Source: DASUBV01 sp036510065 (GTDB taxonomy: Bacteria; Actinomycetota; Actinomycetes; Streptosporangiales; Streptosporangiaceae). Taken from it: a stretch of 64,000 nt of DNA. How positions within the stretch are numbered: position 1 is the first letter of the stretch; each line of letters opens with the position of its first letter. Shown here in pieces: positions 1 through 7,541 of this stretch. The position numbers and the translations under genes are program-made. The notes under the pieces are model-generated. The model did no database searches and was not told the origin of the DNA. It saw nothing but the letters and a program-made list of their open reading frames with translations. The stretch spans positions 1 to 64,000 of the forward strand of contig DATCEO010000003.1 in NCBI GenBank assembly GCA_036510065.1, written 5' to 3'.

Positions 1-148
1 AGGCCCACCACGACTCCGGGAACCCGTGCACGAGCAGGATCGGCGACCCGCTGTCGCCGGCGGACACGTAGTGCAGCGTCGTGCCGTTCACTTCGGCGGT
101 GTGGTGCTCGACCTCGGCGATGGTCGCTGCGGTGGGCTGCGTGGTCAT
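1..148 (-). CDS. alpha/beta hydrolase, N-terminal part
   Basis: The 49 visible codons begin MTTQPTAATIAEVEHH and run through a beta-strand stretch (TLHYVSAGDSGSPILLVHGF) to PESWW at the window edge. The HGFPESW oxyanion-hole motif is typical of epoxide-hydrolase and haloalkane-dehalogenase-like alpha/beta hydrolases. The catalytic Ser, acid and His lie outside the window, so substrate and activity cannot be judged. The gene is divergent from a MarR regulator, and the intervening region carries three operator-like palindromes, so it is the likely regulatory target. Confidence 0.8.
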   Translation of the reverse strand, partial: MTTQPTAATIAEVEHHTAEVNGTTLHYVSAGDSGSPILLVHGFPESWWA

Positions 149-184
149 GATGGGCCTCCGGGGCTCTCGTCTCTGCCGGTTATC

Positions 185-248
185 GACAACGTGGTTGACA
201 GCCTGCCCGACGGACAATGAGGTTGTCAACACCGACAACGATGTTGTC
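185..248. promoter_or_regulatory. three tandem MarR-type operator palindromes
   Basis: Three copies of a 6-3-6 palindrome GACAAC-N3-GTTGTC start at 185, 213 and 234. The third (GACAACGATGTTGTC) has perfect arms. The second differs at one base (GACAAT) and the first has GTTGAC as its right arm. Start-to-start spacing is 28 and 21 bp. They occupy the short divergent region between the hydrolase start at 148 and the MarR start at 279, which is the expected place for an autoregulating MarR repressor to control both genes. Binding is inferred. Confidence 0.75.
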
Positions 249-278
249 AATTGTCTTTCCCCCGGGTACAGTGATGCC

Positions 279-764
279 GTGGAGACGTCGAAAGGAGCCC
301 GCCTGGCCCTGCTCTTGCTGGAGAGTTTCACCGCGATGGTCGAGGAGGTCGTCGCTGAGCTCGCCCGCCAGGGCCACCCTGGCGTCACCGTCACCCACGA
401 GTTCGCTCTCCGGGCCATCGATGAAGGCGCGAACGACGCCTCGGCTCTGGGGCGACGACTCGAGGTCTCCAAGCAGGCTGCGGCGAAGACCATTACCGCC
501 CTCGAGCACCTCGGCTACGTCGAACGTGTGGCCGATCCCAACGACGCCCGGCGCAAGGAGCTGCGCGTGACTGCCCGCGGCTACGAGATGCACGCCATCG
601 GCGGGGCTACCTTCGACAAACTGCGTAAACGGTGGCAAGCCAGCATCGGGAGCCAGCACGTCAGGGCCACCGAGAACGCCCTCCGGGAACTCAACGGCAG
701 AGAACCACGCGGGCCCCGGGGCTCCGCCTCCGCCTCCAGCGCGGGCATCACCACGACCCGGTAG
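279..764 (+). CDS. MarR family transcriptional regulator
   Basis: This 161-residue protein has a MarR-type winged helix. The recognition region is at about residues 53-76 (ASALGRRLEVSKQAAAKTI), followed by a wing at 80-100 with the hallmark DPNDARRKELRVT. I chose the GTG at 279 because the preceding in-frame codons run through the operator palindromes. MarR proteins bind as dimers and are released by small ligands. The divergent alpha/beta hydrolase is the likely target, which would fit ligand-induced detoxification. The C-terminal tail is Arg/Gly/Ser-rich and looks disordered. The ligand is unknown. Confidence 0.85.
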   Translation: METSKGARLALLLLESFTAMVEEVVAELARQGHPGVTVTHEFALRAIDEGANDASALGRRLEVSKQAAAKTITALEHLGYVERVADPNDARRKELRVTARGYEMHAIGGATFDKLRKRWQASIGSQHVRATENALRELNGREPRGPRGSASASSAGITTTR

Positions 765-789
765 GGGCAGTTCGTCCTCAGGGCGCGAC

Positions 790-1065
790 CTGCGCCGACG
801 TCGTGCGTGTGAGGTTCTTCGTTATCTCCGTCGGGGCTCATTGGACGAGACGATCGGCTCCTTCCTCGATCAGGTGAAGGAACATCTCGAGGACACCAAG
901 AAGGAACGCGAGCAGTCGCTCACGCGCGATGAGGCCGTGGCTTCTTTTTTGCCCAAGGTCTCCATGACGGCCATCCACCTCCGAAGGGCCGGCCGGCGCA
1001 GTGCTCACCCGGTGACGGGCTCGGACACCGATTCTGCCTCGATGCGCCCCCTTAGGCTGAGGTCC
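790..1065 (+). other. intergenic stretch with a coding-like fragment
   Basis: From about 800 to 950, frame 1 shows typical actinobacterial codon use and reads through an amphipathic segment (LDETIGSFLDQVKEHLED). No family is recognised and there is no convincing start, and the frame then runs into the LtrA-like pseudogene. It may be the tail of a lost regulator gene. Nothing else was seen here. Confidence 0.3.
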
Positions 1066-2089
1066 GTGAGCGCCCTGAACACTGCCGACGAACCCGAAGC
1101 TACAAGGATCGAGCGGCACGCGAGTTGGGCCGAGCTCTTCTTCGACCTTGTGGCGGTGGCGGGCGTGGCAGCCCTGGCGCATGTGCTCGGGTCCGAACTG
1201 GACGCCGCGGCGCTTGGTCTCTACGCGCTGCTGTTCCTCGCTTTCTGGCTGTCGTGGACGACGTTCATGCTGTACAGCAACGTCGCGGCCGGGCAGACCC
1301 GTGTGGTACGGCTGCTGATCGGGATGTTTGGCCTCGGGGTGATGGCTGCGTCCGTGCCGGGCGTGGCGCACTCAGTGCTCGGGGACGGCGACAGCGTCCG
1401 TCCGCTGACCTCTTTGCGATCGCGTACATCGCCACGCGCATCTACGGGTCTCACTCGTGGCGCCGGGGCGAAGTACTGCTGGACTTCCCGGTGGCGCAGT
1501 ACACGGTAGGGCTGCTGCCCCGGCCCTCCTATCTGAGCGCCTCGGACTCTTCGTGATCATCGTGCTCGGCGAATCGGTAGTGCAGGTCGTCAACGCCGCG
1601 GCTATTGCGCAGTACGGCATCGGCCTACTGGCCACCGCAATCGCGTCGTTCGTGTTGCTGGCCGGCATGTTCGGCTTGTCCGTCGTCTTCGGATACGCCG
1701 GCCTGCCGCACCTGCGCGCCTGCCGTATCCCCACCCGCGCCGCCCTTGGCCTGCACTGCCTGGTCACCGGAGTCGTCGCCACAGTGGCCGTGTCGCTCTC
1801 ATCGGTGGTAGAGCACGGCTCCGATCCGCTGCCCGACCAGGGACGCTGGCTGCTGTGCGGCGCGGTTGCGGCCTACTTCACTCTCGGCGTGGTCACCGGC
1901 GTCGCCAGCCACAGCTCCGATCTGCAGAGGACGATCTCACGGGTCACCACAGGCATCGTGCTCCCGCTCCTGCTTGGCCTGCTCGCCACCGACGTCGCTG
2001 GCCGGACCCTGGTGGTCTACCTGGCCCTGGTCGGACTCGCCCACCTCTGGTTCGAACGGCGATTGGCACCAGCCCGACCCCGCGTCTGA
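1066..2089 (+). pseudogene. low temperature requirement A (LtrA) family membrane protein, broken
   Basis: The GTG at 1066 opens an LtrA-like protein with the family signature RHASWAELFFDLVAVAGVA and hydrophobic helices up to about 1400. Homology continues in a second frame (FAIAYIATRIYGSHSWRRG to GLLP, about 1408-1520) and in a third (ERLGLFVIIVLGESVVQVV to the stop at 2089). The gene therefore carries at least two frameshifts. The join between GLLP and ERLGLF also lacks the middle transmembrane segments seen in full-length members (about 380-400 aa), so there is an internal deletion too. It should not make a functional protein. Confidence 0.8.
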
Positions 2090-2540
2090 TCAGGAGGTCA
2101 TTCGACTGCAGCCCGAGGTGAGGAAGCCAGGGCGCCGATTGCTGCCGCGCGGTGTCGGAGTTCTGACCAACACCGCGCCTAGCGCGCTCGTAGGCCCCGC
2201 AATGACGAGTCCCAGCATGAGGCGAACATTGTCGTAAGGACTGTCGGCGCCGATGCAGAGGCTGCCGAGGCCGAGCATCAGGACGAGGGCGTCCATGTCG
2301 GTGGTGATCTCGCCCGCCGTGGTGGCGGCGTCGAGTAGCTGGGCGCAGGCCGGGGACGAGGCGCTCGATGAAGTAGTCGTACAGCGTCTGGAAGGTGTCA
2401 TCGTTGGACTGCAGGGCCTCGGCCAGGCCGCGCTTGGTGATCAGAAAGTCGACGAAGAGGTTGCGCCAGCTCGCCAGCGCGGCGTGCGGTGTCGCGCTGG
2501 TCGCCAGCAGCGCCGGACCAGCCTCTTCACGGGTTTGAGG
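2090..2540 (-). pseudogene. TetR family regulator, C-terminal remnant
   Basis: The minus strand encodes a TetR ligand-binding C-terminal domain (SWRNLFVDFLITKRGLAEAL, then DYFIERLVPGLR). Near 2345-2355 the homology shifts frame to CAQLLDAATTAGEITTDMDA. The N-terminal helix-turn-helix is absent because the sequence upstream is a transposase scrap. The fragment shows both 5' truncation and a one-base frameshift, so it is dead. It lies convergent to the LtrA pseudogene, so the two may once have been a regulator-target pair. Confidence 0.7.
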
Positions 2541-2910
2541 GGTGGCTCGATCCTGATCTTCTCCCACGTCCCGTCCCCTGACCAGCGGCGATGCCGGTTA
2601 TACACGGTCTTCCAGTTCCCGAACCGCCCTGCTTGCTGGCGTTGGCGTCGACGCCGCCGAATCTCTCCCCGGAACTGCCCCGCGGCCGGGCCGACTGCTC
2701 GTCAGAGGGTCCCTTCCGGCCGCCTTCCTTGGGCTCCCAGTGGTCGCCCACCTTCTCGAACCCGTGCTTGAGCGAGCCGTAAGCGGTCCGGTGCGCGCGC
2801 TCGCCCTCGCCGTACTCCTCGACCGCGGAGTCATGGGTCTTGATCCAGGTCTCCTGGGCCTTCTCCGGCGAGCGCCGCAGGGTGGACGGCAGTTCCTCGC
2901 GCCCTGGCAT
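2527..2910 (-). CDS. ChaB family protein with replaced C-terminus
   Basis: The ATG at 2910 opens a ChaB domain with the family hallmarks ELPSTLRRSPEKAQETW, HDSAVEEYGEGERAHRTAY and KHGFEKVGDHWEPKEG. Actinobacterial ChaB proteins often continue into a Rho_N-like tail introduced by VDANASK. Here the frame reaches VDANASKQ and then runs into out-of-frame sequence of an IS5 transposase remnant before stopping at 2527, giving 127 aa. The ChaB domain looks complete and may still fold. The C-terminal module is lost. The role of ChaB outside enterobacterial cation transport is not established. Confidence 0.8.
   Translation of the reverse strand: MPGREELPSTLRRSPEKAQETWIKTHDSAVEEYGEGERAHRTAYGSLKHGFEKVGDHWEPKEGGRKGPSDEQSARPRGSSGERFGGVDANASKQGGSGTGRPCITGIAAGQGTGRGRRSGSSHPSNP
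2555..2626 (-). mobile_element. IS5-family transposase remnant
   Basis: Read on the minus strand, about 24 codons give FGNWKTVYNRHRRWSGDGTW followed by EKI. This matches the N-terminal helix-turn-helix region of IS5-family transposases, where the typical form is FG.W.TVY.RF.RW..DGTWE. No other part of the transposase and no terminal inverted repeats were seen. The scrap sits exactly at the join between the ChaB coding region and the headless TetR remnant, so an insertion followed by deletion probably created both truncations. Confidence 0.7.
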
Positions 2911-3046
2911 GCTGCCACCTCCTGATCTACTCGTCCTGCCTACTCCCGATTGCTTCATCCCTGGCCCCCTTTGCAGGCCCCCGGCCTGCCCGGCAAGCCG
3001 GGGTCTAACCTCCGGGAATCGGGAATCTGCGCCCGTCCGGCCCCGA

Positions 3047-3616
3047 TCAGGCCGACTGGGTCTGGCGCTGGAACTCGGAGACGAGCCGCTGGCAGAAGGC
3101 AGGCAGGTCATCGGGCTTGCGGCTGGTCACCAGCACGTTGGGCCCGGACGTGCAGACCTGGACCTCGGTGTCCACCCAGGTCCCGGCCGCGTTGCGGATG
3201 TCGGTCTTCAGGCTCGGCCAGGAGGTCAGGGTCCGGCCGCGCACCAGGTCCGCCTCCACGACGGTCCAGGGGCCGTGACAGATCACCGCGGCCGGCTTGC
3301 CCGCCTGGAATATCGAGCGGACGAATTCCACCGCCGCCGGCACGGTTCGCAGCTGGTCGGGGTTGGCTACGCCGCCGGGCAGGACGAGCGCGTCGTAGGT
3401 AGCGGGGTCAGCGTCGCCGATGGCCCGGTCCACCGCGAAGGTGTCCGCCTTGTCCAGGTGGTTGAACGCCTGGACGCTGCCCGGCTCGGGCGCGAGCAGC
3501 TCGGGGGCGCCCCCGGCGTCCTTCACCGCCTGCCAGGGCTGGGTCAGCTCGACCTGCTCCACGCCCTCGTTGGCGACCAGGAACGCGACCCTGCGGCCGT
3601 TCAGCTCATTCGCCAT
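3047..3616 (-). CDS. DJ-1/PfpI family protein (YhbO-like)
   Basis: This 189-aa protein is a type 1 glutamine-amidotransferase-fold protein of the DJ-1/PfpI superfamily. Family landmarks are the N-terminal RRVAFLVANEGVEQVEL with the conserved Glu, the LPGGVANPDQL loop, and the nucleophile elbow AVICHGPW with the conserved Cys-His pair. Length matches the family. Members are described as intracellular proteases or as deglycases for glyoxal-damaged proteins and nucleotides, and the exact activity is debated. Its position near Dps, ChaB and stress sigma factors fits a general stress role. Confidence 0.88.
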   Translation of the reverse strand: MANELNGRRVAFLVANEGVEQVELTQPWQAVKDAGGAPELLAPEPGSVQAFNHLDKADTFAVDRAIGDADPATYDALVLPGGVANPDQLRTVPAAVEFVRSIFQAGKPAAVICHGPWTVVEADLVRGRTLTSWPSLKTDIRNAAGTWVDTEVQVCTSGPNVLVTSRKPDDLPAFCQRLVSEFQRQTQSA

Positions 3617-3788
3617 GGAAACTCACTCCTCCTCTGGTGTCGTGGTCGCGGGACCGCACGGCAGATACGTGTCCGGCAGCCCCGCGATATACCGTGCTGC
3701 CCAGCGATGCGCGGTTGATGCCAGTCGATTTGCGGACTCCGCTGCGGCGGCGACGTTTGAGCCCGTCCCGCCAGGGAACCCGCCTGGC

Positions 3789-4106
3789 ATGACCGTGACC
3801 GGAGAGTCGGCCCTTGCGAAATCCAGCCTTGCGAAATCCGGGCCGCTGACCGAGGGCGGGGGTGCCCGGCAGCCGGCCGCCCGGTGGCCGGCAGCCCAGC
3901 AGGCGCCGCAGCCCGCGGTCGCGTCGTGCTGGCTGTGCGGGGTACGGCTGTCGACCGCGCTGATGGTGGCCGACGGCGGTCCAGCCTGCCAGGATGTTCG
4001 CTGGTACTGCCAGGACACCCAGCACTGCACCTGGCGCTGGACCACCAAGAGCGGCCCGGCCGCCGGCCCGCGGCACCCGCGGCACCCGCAGCATCCAGGC
4101 GGCTGA
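3789..4106 (+). CDS. small Cys-rich hypothetical protein
   Basis: The predicted protein has 105 residues. An Ala/Pro-rich N-terminal half is followed by CWLCG and a conserved-looking core, ADGGPACQDVRWYCQDTQHC, then TWRW. Four cysteines in the spacing C-x2-C...C-x6-C could bind zinc. I recall similar small actinobacterial proteins with a DVRWYC.DT..CT.RW motif, but no function is known to me. The ATG at 3789 is chosen because coding-like codon use begins there. The N-terminus contains two 12-base repeats (LAKS). It is divergent from the PfpI-like gene. Confidence 0.6.
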   Translation: MTVTGESALAKSSLAKSGPLTEGGGARQPAARWPAAQQAPQPAVASCWLCGVRLSTALMVADGGPACQDVRWYCQDTQHCTWRWTTKSGPAAGPRHPRHPQHPGG

Positions 4107-4443
4107 CGGATCGGGTGACCGCCCGGCCGGCCCCGGCCCTGGAGCTGAATGCGGCCGATGCGGGGCAGTCGGCCGGCCAGGAGGCACCGCAGTGACCGGG
4201 CTCGACATACCAGCCGCTTTCGACTAGCTGCGCGCTGAGGCCCGCGGGCGGGGCAAGCTGCTGGAAGCGCTCGCCCGCGAGGTCGTCGACACCGCCGCCC
4301 GCCAGCCGTCCTGGAGGATCGGTCAGGCGCCCTGCGGCCGAGGTCGCGCGGATGCCGGGCCCCATCCGGGCGCCGGCAGGTTTGACCAGGGATGAGCCGG
4401 GCAGCCGGGGTTGGGCCCCCGAACGACCTGTGGCGGTAATCAG
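4107..4443 (+). other. non-genic stretch with stop-interrupted coding-like sequence
   Basis: From 4192 the plus strand reads VTGLDIPAAFD, a TAG stop, then LRAEARGRGKLLEALAREVV and further codons of coding-like composition to a stop near 4395. This could be a decayed small gene interrupted by a nonsense codon. No family is recognised. Nothing else is visible here. Confidence 0.3.
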
Positions 4444-4902
4444 ATGATCCTGTCTTCCGACGACCAGAACGCGCTTGACGTCCTCGGTGCCGCCCTGTGC
4501 GAGCACGAGCCCCGCCTGGCGGCCAAATTCGGCATCTTCACCCGGCTGACCGAGGGTGAGGGCAGGCCACCAGACGAAGACCTGGTCCGGTCGGTACGGC
4601 CGGTCCAGCCGCCGAGATCGGCCCGGCGCGTCGGATCGGCGCGACCCTGGCCGGCGCGACCCTGGTCGGCACGGCCGCGCGGGCGCCCCCGCTGGGCGCA
4701 GCTCGGGCAGTCACGCTGGATCATCCTGGCCCCGGTGGCGCTGCTCCTGCTGCTCATCCTGACCCTCACGATGAGCCTGGCCGCCGGCGGCAGGTGCGTC
4801 ACCGCGACCGATCCCGTTCATGGCCTGGCGGTGACCGGACACCGGGCCGTTCCCGCCTGCCGGCCGGCCGGGACCGCGAAGACCTCCAGTTACGGCGGCT
4901 GA
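4444..4902 (+). CDS. DUF3040-like small membrane protein
   Basis: This 152-aa protein begins MILSSDDQNALDVLGAALC and continues with EHEPRLAAKFGIF. That arrangement resembles DUF3040 proteins, which start with an acidic helix followed by an ED/DP-R-(L/F)A motif. After an Arg/Pro-rich linker there is one strong membrane segment, WIILAPVALLLLLILTLTMS, at about residues 97-117, then a short Cys-containing tail. I chose the ATG at 4444. Function is unknown. It probably sits in the cytoplasmic membrane with the N-terminal domain inside. Confidence 0.6.
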   Translation: MILSSDDQNALDVLGAALCEHEPRLAAKFGIFTRLTEGEGRPPDEDLVRSVRPVQPPRSARRVGSARPWPARPWSARPRGRPRWAQLGQSRWIILAPVALLLLLILTLTMSLAAGGRCVTATDPVHGLAVTGHRAVPACRPAGTAKTSSYGG

Positions 4903-5002
4903 GCCGGCTGCCAGCCCGGCAGGTCGATGCCCGTCGCGGCGACGAGGCGGCACGCCGGTGCGGTTAAGCATGCCCACCAGCGATGCCCCGGCGGAGTGCC
5001 GG

Positions 5003-5701
5003 TCAGAGGACCGCGGGCGCGCCGAGGGCCCGCAGGTAGCTGGAAAACCCGCGCGGCGCCTTGCCGACCCGCCGGACGCTGGTCACCACGGGGATGCCGG
5101 CCGTGCGGGTGATCCGCAGCTGGCCGGCCAGCGCCGCACGCCGGGCCAGGTCCACGTCCTCGCCGGTCACGAGCGGCCGCCAGCCGCCCAGGGCCAGGTA
5201 AGCGTCGCCCCGGATGCCGAAGTTGGCGCCATGGACGTGCGGGTGGCCGTCGCGCAGGTGATGACGGCTGAGCCACTCAGCCCGGGTCGCCGGGCCCAGG
5301 TCCGCTCCGGGCAGCACGGTGCCCAGGACCAGGTGCGCGCCGCGCTGCGCCTCCGCCACCATGCGCGTCAGCCAGTCGGGCGGCACCTGCGAGTCCGCGT
5401 CGGTCGTGGCCAGCCAGACCTCGCTGGCGTGGTCACCGCCATCGAGCGCGGCGCTGGCCCCGGCCCGCCGGGCCGCGCCCACGCTGCGGGCGGTGATGGT
5501 GATCGACCGCAGGCCGCCGAATGCCGCGGCGATCTGCGGCGTTCCATCGTGGCAGCTGTCAAGCACGACGAAGATCTGCACGCTGACGTTGGCCACGGCC
5601 CGGTACAGGTGGCTTCGGGCCGCGATGATGGCCGTCAGGCACGGGCCGATGTGCTGCTCCTCATTGGCGGCCGGCACGATCACCGCGACCCGGCGGATCA
5701 A
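5003..5701 (-). CDS. glycosyltransferase family 2
   Basis: This 232-aa GT-A-fold enzyme has the N-terminal nucleotide-binding strand RVAVIVPAANEEQHIGPCL, a TDADSQVP segment with the metal-binding DxD-like motif, and a GEDVDLARR motif matching the catalytic ED region of family 2 transferases. No membrane helices are visible, so it is probably cytoplasmic. It overlaps the upstream acyl-CoA-dehydrogenase-like gene by 4 bases (ATGA), implying translational coupling. In other actinomycetes such pairs occur with a PIG-L deacetylase/methyltransferase, which is absent here. Donor and acceptor are unknown. Confidence 0.85.
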   Translation of the reverse strand: MIRRVAVIVPAANEEQHIGPCLTAIIAARSHLYRAVANVSVQIFVVLDSCHDGTPQIAAAFGGLRSITITARSVGAARRAGASAALDGGDHASEVWLATTDADSQVPPDWLTRMVAEAQRGAHLVLGTVLPGADLGPATRAEWLSRHHLRDGHPHVHGANFGIRGDAYLALGGWRPLVTGEDVDLARRAALAGQLRITRTAGIPVVTSVRRVGKAPRGFSSYLRALGAPAVL

Positions 5702-6795
5702 GCAGGGGTCCGGCGCTGCTGCTCGCTCACCACGGCGCTGCCCAGCCGGGCCAGATCCCGCTCGGCATGGTGCTGCCGCACGTACAGCTCAAGGTCGGCC
5801 ACTCGCCGCGCGTGATCCTCGTCGAACGCGAGCGGCGCGGGCCCGAGGGCATGGCCGACCTGACGCAGCGTCCGTTCCGCCGCATCGGCGACGACCGCCC
5901 GCACCCGCAGCCCCAGCACGTCGCCGGCCGGGCCCTGGGCCCGGCCGGCGTCGATGAGCGCGGCGGCCTCCCGAAGCACGGCCGCCGACGCGTGCAGCGC
6001 GGCGTCCACGATGCCCACGTGCAGTCCGGCCAGCTCGCCCGTCCGCCGCTGCGACGCGCGCAGCAGCGTGGCCTGCAGGCCGCACGCGCCGCCCTGCCAG
6101 CAGGCCGCCACGCCCATGCCGCCCCACGCGAACCCGGGCCGGGTCAGGTACCAGCCGGGCGCGCCGACGGGCTCGGCCGGGGTCGCGTCAAACCGGACCG
6201 CCACGCTGGTGACCGTCCGCAGGCCGCGAGCCACCCAGCCGCCCGGCGGGTCGACCGTCACCGACGGATGACGCAGGCTGACCCGGAAAAGCCGACGATC
6301 CTCACCCACCAGGGCGGTAACGAGACCCGCGTCCAGCTGCCCGGCGAGCGAGCACCAGGGCTTGACGCCGGTCAGGACCACCTGGCCGACCGGGCCGGAC
6401 GCCTCCAGCCGCTGGGGGGGCGCCTCGGCGGCGAACACCCCCCAGGTCCCGTCTGGGACGGCCGATCCCGACTCGGCGAGGATGGCCAGCGCGTCGCTGT
6501 GCGCCTCCAGCACTCGCGCCACCGTCAGGTTGCGCTGCGCGACCACGGCCAGCACGGCCCAGCGGATCGCCGTCTGGCCGCCGCCCGGCTGCGGAAGCAG
6601 CCGACCGTAGGCGCGGGCCAGCCGCAGCGCCGCCTCGATGTCTTCCCCTGCCTCCTCGCAGGCGTCCAGCAAGGGCCGGGCCCAGCCCGGCAAACGGCCC
6701 AGGGCACCGGACTCGGGCAGGCCCGGATCCGGAGCGCCCGGACGTACGGCGCCGGCCGCGGCCGGGCGCCGATCCCCCTTAACTTCTGCTGGCAC
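5698..6795 (-). CDS. acyl-CoA dehydrogenase-like protein
   Basis: About 366 aa are predicted from the GTG at 6795; other starts are possible, and this one overlaps the dps stop by 17 bases. The sequence has the helical N-terminal domain (HSDALAILAESG), the middle beta domain (TWGVFAAEAPPQRLEASG, LTGVKPWCSLAG) and a C-terminal helical bundle (HASAAVLREAAALID) of the acyl-CoA dehydrogenase fold. It is shorter than typical fatty-acid dehydrogenases, and I do not see the usual catalytic Glu context, so true dehydrogenase activity is uncertain. It is coupled to the GT2 gene, suggesting a glycan or lipid modification role. Confidence 0.7.
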   Translation of the reverse strand: MPAEVKGDRRPAAAGAVRPGAPDPGLPESGALGRLPGWARPLLDACEEAGEDIEAALRLARAYGRLLPQPGGGQTAIRWAVLAVVAQRNLTVARVLEAHSDALAILAESGSAVPDGTWGVFAAEAPPQRLEASGPVGQVVLTGVKPWCSLAGQLDAGLVTALVGEDRRLFRVSLRHPSVTVDPPGGWVARGLRTVTSVAVRFDATPAEPVGAPGWYLTRPGFAWGGMGVAACWQGGACGLQATLLRASQRRTGELAGLHVGIVDAALHASAAVLREAAALIDAGRAQGPAGDVLGLRVRAVVADAAERTLRQVGHALGPAPLAFDEDHARRVADLELYVRQHHAERDLARLGSAVVSEQQRRTPA

Positions 6796-7357
6796 GCTTG
6801 CCCGCCGAGCGCGTCTTGGCATTCTTGGCCGCTGACCGCTCGGTCTTGGCATCCCCGGTGGTGAGCGAGCCGTCCGAACGCTCCAGGTGGGCCCGGATAA
6901 ACCAGTGGAACTGCTCCAGCTGGCCGGAGTGGCCGATCAGCATGTCCTGGGTGACCTGGTCCAGTTCCTCGGTGTCCTCGATCGCGGCCCGCTGCGCGTC
7001 GATGATGCCCGCATACACGACGTCGAGCGCGGCCAGGTGCTCCAGGGTGCTGGCCCGGCCGATGGAGTAGTCATCCCAGCTGCGCTGGGCTACCAGTGCC
7101 CCCGGCGTGCCGGACGGTGATCCGCCCAGCGTCGCGATCCGCTCGGCGGTGTCGTCCACCATGGCGCGCACGGCCTCCACCTGCGGGTCGAGCATGGTGT
7201 GCACCGCGATGAAGTTCGGCCCCACGACGTTCCAGTGCACGTGCTTGAGGGTCAGCGCCAGGTCGTTCAGCGCGTTCAGCCGGTCCTGAAGCAGCGTGAT
7301 CACGGTCTGGGCGGTGTCGGGCTTCATGCCCGGCACGGTGTAGGTCACCAAGGTCAA
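6779..7357 (-). CDS. dps: DNA starvation/stationary phase protection protein Dps
   Basis: This is a 192-aa ferritin-like protein. The inter-subunit ferroxidase residues are recognisable in HVHWNVVGPNFIAVHTMLD: His41, His53 and Asp57, with Asp68 and Glu72 in the following helix. Dps dodecamers oxidise iron with hydrogen peroxide and can coat DNA. The C-terminal tail (after about residue 165) is rich in Lys, Arg and Ser, the type of extension known to bind DNA. The start is taken as TTG at 7357, five bases after a GGAAGG ribosome-binding site; GTG at 7348 is an alternative. Confidence 0.93.
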   Translation of the reverse strand: MTLVTYTVPGMKPDTAQTVITLLQDRLNALNDLALTLKHVHWNVVGPNFIAVHTMLDPQVEAVRAMVDDTAERIATLGGSPSGTPGALVAQRSWDDYSIGRASTLEHLAALDVVYAGIIDAQRAAIEDTEELDQVTQDMLIGHSGQLEQFHWFIRAHLERSDGSLTTGDAKTERSAAKNAKTRSAGKRASRS

Positions 7358-7541
7358 TCACCTTCCTGGGATGTCGGCACTGACATGGCCCGGCCCGCTG
7401 CGGCACGCGCTGACCAGTCCCCCGGCCAGGCGACTGCCCCGGGCAGCCCTAGCTCGCCGAGCTGGGCCGTTTCGCTTACCACGGTCCTCTACCTCGGTTG
7501 CGGCGGTTTACTCATCGCGCCGGCGGGCAGGCGACCGCGAT

